In this document: one piece after another, positions 1-9,369 of the stretch
Position numbering within the stretch: the stretch's first letter is position 1
How the letters are laid out: each line of letters begins with the position of its first letter
Assembly (NCBI GenBank): GCA_963970005.1
Contig: CAXAMN010025628.1
Span: forward strand, 124,001-188,000
Reading direction: 5' to 3'
Origin: Durusdinium trenchii
Lineage: Eukaryota > Sar > Dinophyceae > Suessiales > Symbiodiniaceae
DNA length: 64,000 bases
Position numbers and translations under genes: made by a program
Notes under the pieces: generated by a model
The model's input: only the letters and a program-made list of their open reading frames with translations
The model's database searches: none
Told to the model about the DNA's origin: nothing

Positions 1-3000
1 AGTTGCACTGGAAGGTCGGTTTCCTTAAATTTGTTTTTGGCACACACTAGCTCATATGATCTCATATGGCTTCCCTTGATTTCATAGTTCGGGCAGTTTT
101 TCACAAGGCCTTTTCAGCGTTTCTGACCGGCGGGGATTTCTGCGGCGACACAGCGACGGAGGGGGATCTATGGGCCTGTTGCGGATGGGGCCAGGGACTT
201 TCTGAAGTAATCCATGGAAGTGGAGCGACAACCACCTGGAGCTGTGTCTAAGTCTTCGGAACATGGACCTCCAAGAGGCCACACAGCCACACACTTCCAT
301 GATGATTTCGGGGAGTGGTAACGACTTGGTACACTGCCACCGTTTGGGACCAGAGTCGTTGAGTGAACTCTTCTTGCTTCGATGCACCATGGACCTCACT
401 CACCTCATGTGTCACACAGCCGACTGCAGAGTAGCTCGACCGACCGAAGACTGGAACTCCCACCAAAGCAAGAAGGGCCGGCGTTGAAGACTGGAGGCCA
501 CCAATGTTCGTCCTTGACCCACCAACTCGGGGTTTCAAGGGGTCGCAGACATTCATATGGGTGCGTGTTAGAAGGCCAAAGACCTCCTGGAAGAGAGAAC
601 ATAGACCAACACCATCCAAAACCCATTGATTGGGTGGCACCCCTTTAAACACACACCCATATAATAAGCCTTGCCAGCTCCAACTAAGCCTTGCCTCTTC
701 GCAGACGTCTGATAGCTTCTTCCTGGATAGAGCCTGGGGCCTCGGAAGCCGTGGAGGGGTTCCCTGGGCCTGTCGGGGTGTGCTTGTCACCTACTAGCAG
801 AGAAGGCTACGTAGTGCCATGCTGAGTTGCAAGGCTTTACCTGTTGAACAGGTTTTTTAGACTGTTTAGTCAGTGCATATAGTACTCAGGCTTTTTGGGG
901 GCACCTTGCTTTCCGAATAGCAGGAAGGAGTGTATGACTCTTCCACTGACAAGAGGTCAGACTACGTTCAGGCCAGACGCCCTCCTAGTCGTACAGTGGA
1001 TGGACAAAATTATCGACCCAACATCCACACTCTTTGTTAAGACCCTGTGTCCCTATTTCAATGTGCTTTGCCAGCACGGCACTGTGGAGCTATGAGAGGC
1101 ATGATGATCAGTAATTACATGCGCCCCGATCAAGATCCCTCCAACATCAGATTTGTCAAGGTTTGGAGCGGAGTTGTCAAGGGGACTGATTTGTTTGCCC
1201 ATTTTGGTGGTGATGCCACACGCATCATCACCTGTCAAGTAGAACAGCGGACAGGCACTTCCTTGGTTTTGGTAGTGATGCAGGAGGTCACTTTTCCTGC
1301 ATGTAACACCGGTGATCAACATCTCCAGGGCGAAGCAACGGTCACTTCCTCGCACATCAGTGCGATCAACTCCACTCTTCCAACACATCTCCAGACTCCT
1401 CAGCCTCGAGCTTGGGAAAAACTGCACGGTCTAAACCGCCCCGTGCTCCGCTCCCAGTTTCCCGTGCTCCAGCGGATCAAGCGACCTGTGTGGGGATCGC
1501 CAGCCTTGGCGGGGCGGATGCGGGTGGATAGGAATCGTGGAGGAAGTTGGTGGTGATCCCATATGGTCTTGCAAGAAGGGGGAGCTTGAGGGAGCTCCCC
1601 CCGACACACCACTTGCTATCCTTTGTCTTTGGTCGCTGGGATTAGGCGTTTTCTGCCAGAGTTGTGTCCCACGGGCGTCTAGTGCATTGGAACAAGCATG
1701 AACAAGCCAATGGGCGATATGCATGAACTATATATATATATAGATGCAGCACACCACCTGACTTCTAAAGCAGCAAAATACCGCAGCTGGGTGTCCAATA
1801 TTATAGGGCAATGTGTTTCTTTTCAAAGGGTGTGAAGCGCTTACTGACTTGCATGCTAGCAATCTTGTTGAAGCCGAATTCAGCGAGGTCGGTGGGTTGA
1901 AGGAAAGCCATGCCCATTCAACTTGGAACCGCGAACCGCCTAGCTGCTAGCTGAAGCCGCAGGTCTTTAACCATAGCAAGATCAACACACAATCTAGAAC
2001 AAGTTCAATCCATGATACCCTCTCTCTCTCTCTGTCTCTGTGGCCCATTGCAGACCAGCGGGGAGGGGAGTGAATTGGAGTCTCCTGTTTCAAGTGCCTA
2101 GCAAAAGTCACTAGGGCCAGCACCAGGCATTGCAATTGCCAAAGGGAAATCGGATGAAATCAGGGGTTTTGGATCAGAACTGTACGCCGGTCTCTGAGTT
2201 GTTGCAACCTTTCTCAGCTTCGCAAGCGGGTGGCCAACGTGGCACAGATTTGCTGCGAGCCTCGAGCGGATCAGGCTCATCGCCTTCTTCGCCTTCTGCT
2301 TCTACAGGGGCTGGGTGGGGTCAGGGCCTGAGTGAGAAAAGGCATCAATGGGATTCAGCGAAAGGTCCCCCAAAATGCGAGACGCTCAGTGCGATGAGTT
2401 GCGGTGAACCTGGGCTTTATATGGCTTTACCACCGAGCTTTGATGGGCGTTCAGGCGGTGGGGGCTGATCTTCGGCTGCATGCAGGGGGCCCCTAGCGGA
2501 TCGGCCGAGGTGGCACGACCCAGGTGTGAAGCGCCTTGAAGTTTCTTCCCCTCAGGGGGGCTGCTGTGTTTCGGTCTCGGAGCCGGCTCCAATGAGGATC
2601 AGAGAGGATGGGTCGCTGACCAGACCTTGCTTGGACACATGATGGTGGGCTTCCAAGGTTTCTGTCCAGTTATTGCAGGAAGATATGGGCAGCAGTACTA
2701 TACTTGTAGCTTCAGGTTCGATCATGTTCGAATGTTCGACCTCTTCTCTTCAATATCCAACACGGTGAAACCGATGCCTCCCCGCAACGACCTGGCACTG
2801 GGACCAGGACCGGGACATGCCGCGTCGACCGGTCGACTCGTCTCCAGGGCCGGCTCCTACTTTGACATGCTGGCGGTACCGCTGCGTGTCTCGGAGAGGC
2901 GTGGCTCGGTCGAGCTGGCGCGCTGTAGCCGCTACGCGCGGAGAGGGCGTCGTCTCGTGGTCGATGGGGCTCAGGCCCACCGGAGAGGGCGCTTGTAGTT

Positions 3001-4294
3001 GGGGAAGCTACAGTTATAGTTTAGTTGATCATAGTTGATCTAGACTCGAGGGTCGCCCCTGCAATTTGCAAGCCAACTGCCTGGCACTGGAGGAGCCCCT
3101 TCACGGGCCGGGCGTACGTGATGACGCAGATCTATGCCGGGCAGCCCGGGGTTCTGCCGGGCTCTTCCGTTGCTTGGGATTTCCGGGTGGTTCCCTCATC
3201 CAACCATCCTTCCAGGTGGGAGTTCACCTTCCATTCTATCGAAACGCCGATGCGCCATAAGTATCGAAAAAAAACTGCTGGCGACATCGGTTTGGGCATT
3301 TTTTGGCCAGGAGGGTCCCTTTTCACTGACCGCTCGGAATGACCGAACTGCTTCCTCCAAAGGCAGTTGTCACTTTCTTTGTGCATCCCCGACAGCGACC
3401 GCAGACCGGGCGGCGCCAAGGGCATCCGTTCGGCATAAGGCAGTGTCACAGACACCAGGTTCACCTTTTTGATCTTTTTTGAGGGATGAAGACGAAAAAT
3501 CCCGGAACAGGTTCAACCTACATGCCTGCTGACCATTTGATTACATGTCCGGTGAAGGAGTGTTGAAAACACCTCCTGTGGCCCCTCAGGTGGGCCATCG
3601 ATGTTGGGTTCGACTGCCGGTGGAGCGCAGCGGTTGGCAACACCTGGCATCAGGTGGACTACTTCTTCAAGCTCGTGGGGTATATCATCAATGTGGCCAA
3701 GGGCAAGGCTGGCAACCTGAGAGCTGTCAGCTTCTGTCCGGGGGGGTTGATTCGGAGAGGTCTTTTGTTCGTCTCGCATGTGGATGATCTGTTGGGAATA
3801 GAGAGATGCAGTCGAACTTGGAGACCTTTTGGTGACAAGCCGCCAGGCTTTGTGACTTGTGCCATCTTGTGCCGTAAATTCGAAAGCTTTTCCGGGGCGG
3901 TTCCCTCCAAGCCAGTGCCCTGCCCACGGGTCTCCGCCAGGCGAAGTTCCCACCGGACTTCTCGAAGATGTTGGTTTGGGCCACCCAGACCGACCGGCAC
4001 AACGCGGTCGACCGACCGTCGCCACCGGTCGCCGGTTTTTGGAGTCACGGCGAGGAAAGGAGGAGAGTCAAGTCATGGAGGCCTTCCTTGGTGGTTAGAC
4101 CCAGATGATCCCCCCCTTGGTGGTTAGACTTATGGACAGAGATGGACAGAACGGCTTTGCCCCACCGTGTGGATGGAGATGATGGAGTGTGGATGGAGCG
4201 TTCCCCAAGAAGTGCCTCGATGGTCAATCCAGTCCATCTACTTTCCCAATGTCTCCCTCATCTCGCCCACAAAGCCGCATGCCTCCACTGCCAG

Positions 4295-4405
4295 ACTCCA
4301 CCGGGCGGCGCGGCGGGGCAAAACCCCTTTGCGCCGGGCGCGGGCACCAACCCCTTTGCGCCGGGCGGCAAAGCAGGAGAGAACCCCTTCAATGTCAGAA
4401 GCTCA
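4295..4405 (+). CDS. Putative host exon, NPFAPG-repeat peptide
   Basis: This block is preceded by a pyrimidine-containing stretch ending in CAG and followed directly by the good splice donor GTAAGT. Between them are exactly 37 codons with strongly GC-biased third positions. The peptide is rich in Pro, Gly and Ala and repeats a unit: GQNPFAPG, TNPFAPGG, ENPFN. NPF tripeptides are known ligands of EH domains in endocytic proteins, but a low-complexity linker is just as possible. No neighbouring exon of the same gene is evident. The splice sites and codon bias are what I see; that it is a real exon is inference. Confidence 0.38.
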
Positions 4406-4871
4406 GTAAGTAGCTGCCCATGTGCCAGATAGCAACTGCCAGTGCAGAGGGCTTTTTCCTTTTCTGGGCAGCTGGCAGTGACAGCGTGATGAGCAAGTTT
4501 GATGTACAAAGTTATTGAAAGGCGTCTGAACAGGCTGACAGATAGGGGAACAACGGCTTTTTTTAAAGTAAGTAAAGTTGGAAGCCACACGGAAGCTCAT
4601 ATTGATCTGACATGTCAGTGATGAGGTTTAAATCGTTCATATTCGGTCCATGTCAAGCTTTGTGAGCCTGAACTCTTGAACCGGTGAGTTTGGCCACCAG
4701 AACCCGCCGTCCGGCATCCAAGGATATGATGAATGCCTTCGACATCAGCCCGGCGTGGGCTCTCAGCATTGCTGCTGAAGGTCAGTGACCGTCCTCGCAA
4801 GGTTGTGCCAGCGGACATGTGGCTCACAAGGTGGTGTGAAGAACCTGACGATGCGCCAAACCAATCACGAA

Positions 4872-4887
4872 AGCTAGCATGCTAGCT
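4872..4887. repeat. 16-bp perfect palindrome
   Basis: AGCTAGCATGCTAGCT reads the same on both strands. It lies 43 bp upstream of the 5' LTR of element 1. Function unknown. Confidence 0.5.
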
Positions 4888-4930
4888 GAGTTCTTCTTTG
4901 CTTTAGCAATTGGTAGGCTAACCCCCCCCC

Positions 4931-5088
4931 TGAAATGTAGAGGCCTACTTGTACAGGTTCCACTCCAGTGGCCTATCTAGTGTGTCCATGCTTGACTGCC
5001 ATAAGGCTCAAGAAGAGGATAAGACTCTGCGTAGAAAAAGACACTAGCGGTCTGCACCTCAACCGTGTACGCCCTAGTCACTCTTTCA
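4931..5088 (+). repeat. 5' LTR of element 1
   Basis: A 158-bp repeat with TGAAA...TTTCA inverted ends. Positions 4998-5012 read GCCATAAGGCTCAAG, close to the dinoflagellate spliced-leader end GCCATTTTGGCTCAAG. It is 98.7% identical to the 3' copy by direct comparison (two substitutions). Confidence 0.92.
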
Positions 5089-5089
5089 G

Positions 5090-5109
5090 TGGTAGCGGAG
5101 CAGTGATCC
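5090..5109 (+). promoter_or_regulatory. Primer binding site of element 1
   Basis: TGGTAGCGGAGC starts one base after the LTR. It resembles TGGTAGCAGAGC, the primer site complementary to initiator tRNA-Met used by many Ty1/copia elements. The match is by eye; the tRNA of this organism is not in the window. Confidence 0.6.
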
Positions 5110-5166
5110 TGGAAGACCCAGGTGAGCTCCTTTCCTAGGCATAGACTTGCTTTTAGGCAAACGGCC

Positions 5167-5685
5167 ATGGATTGGATTGACGACTGGGAAGAGCCTGATG
5201 CGGATGTGGCTTATGAGCCAGCAGCCTATGTGAATAGGCATGTGAGAAGAGAACCAGCAGCTATAGCAATGACAACACAGGTCACTACAAAGGTGCCCCC
5301 ATCTTATGATGGAAAGACTTCATGGTTTTCCTATGAGGATGCCATAGACGATTGGTGCGATATCACGGAGCTGGAGGATGAGAAGAGAGGACCAGCATTG
5401 AGGAACAGATTAGAAGGAGAAGCAGCTGTATACAAACGTGTTTTAGACAGAGATGCATTGAAGACGAATGATCCACCAGGAGCTGGAGTAGATTATTTCA
5501 AACGAGTACTACGACCATATTTTGTGAAAGGAGCAACCAATGTATTCCTGTATAGGTTTATGCAATTCGTGCGCTTCAATCGCGGATCAGCTGACATGAT
5601 GAAGTGGATGACAAGATCTCAGATTTTAATCCAAAGGCTTATGCCACCAAGGTTTCTTTGCGCATTGTGTGACAACAGCAGCTGA
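5167..5685 (+). pseudogene. Truncated Gag of element 1
   Basis: The ATG at 5167 sits in a good context (GCCATGG) and begins MDWIDDWEEPDADVAY. About 160 residues look like the N-terminal part of a dinoflagellate copia Gag: an SYDGKTSWFSYEDAIDDW segment typical of the capsid-like region, then a helical stretch with YFKRVLRPYF. The protein stops after about 170 residues, with no zinc knuckle and no capsid C-terminal part, whereas copia Gag regions usually run to several hundred residues. The following frame (protease) is +1 relative to this one, so an internal deletion plus frame change is likely. Probably not a functional capsid by itself. Confidence 0.7.
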
Positions 5686-6709
5686 AGTCCATGACAGTGA
5701 GGTGAACTTGCTGTCAGGCATGATGACCTCATGTCAAGATGAAGCTGACTGTAAGGTCAACAATGGTGAGATGATCTTCGATGGCATGAGTGCCCCTGTG
5801 AGGTACTCTTTGTCAAAGGAGATGCTCACAAGTGCTCCTGATGGCTTTGCGCTTATGAGCGCTGAGGAAGAAGTGAAAGAGACGCAGGCTATTTCATTTT
5901 TGACTGAGAATCGCTTCCCGCCAACTATTGCAATCCTGGACATTGGATGCACTAGAGCTATGGGATCAAGGCGTGCAGTCGATTATTTTTGTAACTATGT
6001 CGACAGTCACCCAAATTGTGGACTATGGTACTCTTTTGAGGCTACCAAGAGCAAGTTTTACTTTGCCAATTCTCAGAAGGCTTCTTGCTCTCAGAAACTG
6101 GTGATTTACATGTATGATCGCGCATGGGCGATCCACAATACAGAGTTCGACATAGTGGAAGAAGGAGAAGTCCCTTTGCTTATGAGCTTGCCACAGATGA
6201 GAAACTTAGGCTTTGAACTAAGGCTGACACCTCAGCATGCTTATCTGACATCGGTGCCTCTTGCTTCTAAGATCAAGAGAACAACCCTGTCCACAACTGT
6301 TGCAGAGTTGTATGCATTTATGAAGTGTTATGGCACTTGCCAAATGCTTAGAGGCTTGATAAAGGACATTACAGGTGACTCTACTGACATTCACATGCGC
6401 ACTGATGCTAACAATCTTGTGACTACGGCTAGTACTACTCATGTTCAGGAAGCATGCTCTGGTGCAATTTCTGACTTGTCACATATACGCACTCAGTGGT
6501 GTCTTGCTGACTGTCTTACTAAGAAGTCTGCTAGTCCTCAAGCTTTGATAGATGCAGTACGCAGTGGTTGTTTGAAGGAAATTGATGCACATCCACCTTT
6601 TAGATCTCTTATTGAACACAAGGCATATTTGCGTGGATGGCTTCCTACAGTATGCACACATGTTGACTTTTCACATGATGTGTTTTATCTTGGAGATTCT
6701 TTGCACTGA
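5669..6709 (+). pseudogene. Protease fused to RNase H, integrase and RT deleted (element 1)
   Basis: The first half carries a retropepsin-like active site, AILDIGCTRAMGSRRAV, followed by the VPLLMSLPQMRNLGF segment that in dinoflagellate copia polyproteins ends the protease. Around 6240-6280 the protein passes directly into RNase H sequence: STTVAELYAFMKC, MRTDANNLV and the terminal WCLADCLTKKSA. The integrase (HHCC and D,D,E) and reverse transcriptase (YVDD) that belong between them are absent, a loss I estimate at well over 2 kb. A short gap also seems to lie inside RNase H near 6440. There is no natural ATG at the frame start. Domain identities rest on motifs I can see; the deletion is inferred from standard copia order. 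Confidence 0.75.
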
Positions 6710-6906
6710 GAGTGAGAGGAGAGAATTCAATGCATGTTGTTTTGTTTTCTGAGAAATTTGAATTTCTTTCATGAATTTGTGCCTGCGGCTCAAATTAGCT
6801 TGACAAGATCAGCACCTTTCTTTCGAAGACTATTGCTTTGCATCGTCGACTACCTGTCATTTCTCAGACTCAGGACACCGGCCTCTGACCGGTGGACTTT
6901 GTGTCC

Positions 6907-9369
6907 ATGGCCGGTCAGGGAGCGTCCAATCCGGTCAATATCCTTGAGTATGCTCAAAACTGGTCGTACAAGGTTCCCTGGGGGGAATCTCAGAACTGGG
7001 CAAATCGTTTGAGACGCCCACGTACGCTGGTTGAGTTCCAAAAGAACTCAGAGCAGGATGATTTGATCTTAGCTGACATTCTAGCGATGTGTTTGGCACC
7101 TGAGAACAATGATAGGTTCGATTTTCGAGTACGGTGGTTGTCAGAGATTGCCAGATACGCTCTTGGCTATGTCACCCAAGAGGAAGAGGATGAATATGAG
7201 AAAAGAAGACAGTTCGTGGCAACAAGAGTCTCGTGGAGGAACAACGAATATGGAAAGATCAGCACGGGGCTCAACTATATGCTACGACACGATCGTTCTC
7301 TCGACAGATTGATGGACAGTAGGGCAATGGTAGAGCTTATGCCTCTGATTACAGAGGGAACTGCTCGTATGCCAAAACCCTTCACTATTCATCCTTTTGC
7401 ATTCTTTGCTATATTGCATAGCGATGAGAAGCAAAGATTTCATCTGGTGATTCGCTTGGACAAGAATGTTTGGCACAACACAGGCAATCAATACGATATG
7501 CCCTTCTCCATGCGTTTGGGAGTGAACCAAGGGCATACAGGACTCTCATATAACATCAGTCCAGGGAAGTTGAATCATAGATTGACTTCTATTGAGGCAA
7601 GATGTTTGGGACATGTTTTTCATGTTACCAAGAAGGAGAACTGGGCCAGCATTGAAAGGTATGGTTTGATGAGAGATCATCAAAGTTGGAATAGAAGGAG
7701 TAGAGGTGAAGGAAGAGATTATGTTCATTTTATGTACAGCAATCCACAAACCTTGCCTTACATTCCTTTAGGTCCAGGTACAGTGGTTCCAAGGAACTAT
7801 GATCAGCCTTTGTATGTGAAGCTTGACGTGATTAGTTGGCTTCAAGCAGGACGTCCTCTGTATTTCAGCAACAATGGAGTGGTGCTTGCACATTGTGATG
7901 TAGAGCCCACATACTTGGACATTAGTGTGTATGAACCACGACCACAAGATGCTCCAGAGCCAGCTAAGGAGTTGAGAATCCCTCTGTCCGCAGAGGAGAT
8001 GGTGGAGCAGGTCAACAAGGAGAAGAAGCAACAAGAAAATTTGCGATCCTTGTTCACAAGACTCTCACAGGACACGGCATTTGCATTGGAAGTTATCAGG
8101 AGGATTAATGCCAATGAGCCTGGGGTGGAACAAACCAAAAGGCATATGTCTCTTTGGTTAGATGAGCTGACCGTCAATGCCATTGCGAGATTTTTCAGCT
8201 CTGACAATCACCCTGCACGTGAGTACAATCGTTCACGATTGAGGTCACGTCAGGTGATGCCTGAAGGCCATTATCAACCTGGATGGTCTTTAATTCCACC
8301 TAAAGAGATTGATGATCGTGATCCTTGGAGCATCTTAGGCTATAGTGCTCCAATGTTGATTGTCAATGGAGATGGTGCTACCTCGAGGTCTTTGTTTATG
8401 GTACACCCATTAGTTTTGAGCAAGGATCAGCAGAATCTGGTGAAGGCTGATGAGGAAGTGATCCGCTTTGACCACCTTTGGAAGGACATCACTTCAAAAG
8501 ACTCAACAGCAAAGACTTCTGGAGAACCTCAACAAGATGAAGAAGATGACTCTGCTCATGTTGCTGAGCGTGAGATGACATGGTTCATTCAGAATGTCAA
8601 CAACCTGATTCTCAACCCATGGATGGTATATGACATTGGCATGGTATCACTCCATGATCGCCAAGGAACACGTGTACTTCAGAGCACTGGAGAAGACGTG
8701 ATTCTGGTGCGGGATTGGGACAGGTTGACAAGACACCAGAGAGAATATTTTTGTAGAAGGTACAAGTTGCTACGTCCAAGTATTTATGGAACAGAGGAAG
8801 ACCCCAAGACGTATGCACCCAGTTTTGAACCTGGTGTTTTTCAGTGGATGGAGTTGGCACAAACTGGATACCAACAGTTTTTCTTCATCCGTGCTTGGGA
8901 GAATGGACGCCGCTGGGCTGAAATTCTGACAGACCATGGCCTTTATTCTGCAGAACTTACAAGTTTCTTGGATATGTGCAGAGATCCCAAATTGCTGGGT
9001 TGGAACTTTGGTATTCCAGAACCTCAGTGGGATAATTTTGGCAACTCAGTGGAGGAAGCATTTAACAGTCCCTTGTTTGCAAAATTGCACTATCGTTTCA
9101 AGCAGGAGGAAGAGATTGGCCGTGTCATGCACCTTTTGTCTGAACTTGTTTGTGACTTTTTCATCAAGGTGCTTCCCAGGTGGGTTCTTCAGCATTCGAT
9201 CTTGTGGGAAGAGTTTATGATTTTGGATCCACTCACAAATCTCCCTGTTTACAAGACTTCAGAGGCCGCCTTATATGCAGAAGAGGATCCAGAGAAGTAT
9301 CATACACATTTTGCTATGAACTTCAAGAAATTCCGTTTTTTCTGCAAGAGTTGTGTGGTATTTGATTGA
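6907..9369 (+). CDS. KptA/Tpt1-like RNA 2'-phosphotransferase domain protein, retrotransposon-borne
   Basis: The first in-frame ATG is at 6907 (CCATGG), giving about 820 residues. Residues 110-280 match the motif order of the KptA/Tpt1 family, which uses NAD+ to remove the 2'-phosphate left at RNA splice junctions and in some members ADP-ribosylates nucleic acid ends: NYMLRH (R127, H128), EKQRFHL (about 174-180), VNQGHTG (208-212), HVFHVTKKENWASIERYGL (about 236-254) and GRDYVHF (R270, H274). The Arg-His pair, the QGH loop and the final Arg before VHF are present, so activity is conceivable. The remaining 540 residues are unfamiliar. The frame lies between RNase H and the next ORF and overlaps the latter by 17 nt in the +1 frame at a T6 run, so the two may once have formed one protein. 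Function in the element is unknown. Confidence 0.7.
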   Translation: MAGQGASNPVNILEYAQNWSYKVPWGESQNWANRLRRPRTLVEFQKNSEQDDLILADILAMCLAPENNDRFDFRVRWLSEIARYALGYVTQEEEDEYEKRRQFVATRVSWRNNEYGKISTGLNYMLRHDRSLDRLMDSRAMVELMPLITEGTARMPKPFTIHPFAFFAILHSDEKQRFHLVIRLDKNVWHNTGNQYDMPFSMRLGVNQGHTGLSYNISPGKLNHRLTSIEARCLGHVFHVTKKENWASIERYGLMRDHQSWNRRSRGEGRDYVHFMYSNPQTLPYIPLGPGTVVPRNYDQPLYVKLDVISWLQAGRPLYFSNNGVVLAHCDVEPTYLDISVYEPRPQDAPEPAKELRIPLSAEEMVEQVNKEKKQQENLRSLFTRLSQDTAFALEVIRRINANEPGVEQTKRHMSLWLDELTVNAIARFFSSDNHPAREYNRSRLRSRQVMPEGHYQPGWSLIPPKEIDDRDPWSILGYSAPMLIVNGDGATSRSLFMVHPLVLSKDQQNLVKADEEVIRFDHLWKDITSKDSTAKTSGEPQQDEEDDSAHVAEREMTWFIQNVNNLILNPWMVYDIGMVSLHDRQGTRVLQSTGEDVILVRDWDRLTRHQREYFCRRYKLLRPSIYGTEEDPKTYAPSFEPGVFQWMELAQTGYQQFFFIRAWENGRRWAEILTDHGLYSAELTSFLDMCRDPKLLGWNFGIPEPQWDNFGNSVEEAFNSPLFAKLHYRFKQEEEIGRVMHLLSELVCDFFIKVLPRWVLQHSILWEEFMILDPLTNLPVYKTSEAALYAEEDPEKYHTHFAMNFKKFRFFCKSCVVFD

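Larger units (their letters stand above)
1..4930. other. Gene-poor flank upstream of element 1
   Basis: I recognise no complete gene here. The stretch holds a short TA microsatellite near 1729-1741, a CT-rich tract near 2020-2040, a GC-rich open block around 2820-2998 of unknown meaning, a block around 3650-3800 whose translation contains HVDDLLG and might be a very decayed copia reverse transcriptase, and the exon-like block at 4295-4405 listed separately. The rest shows no coding signal I can support. Confidence 0.6.

Noticed and set aside
3650..3850. Copia reverse transcriptase relic around HVDDLLG
   Set aside because: Only a five-residue match to the catalytic motif; neighbouring RT motifs could not be found in any frame, so not listed as a gene.
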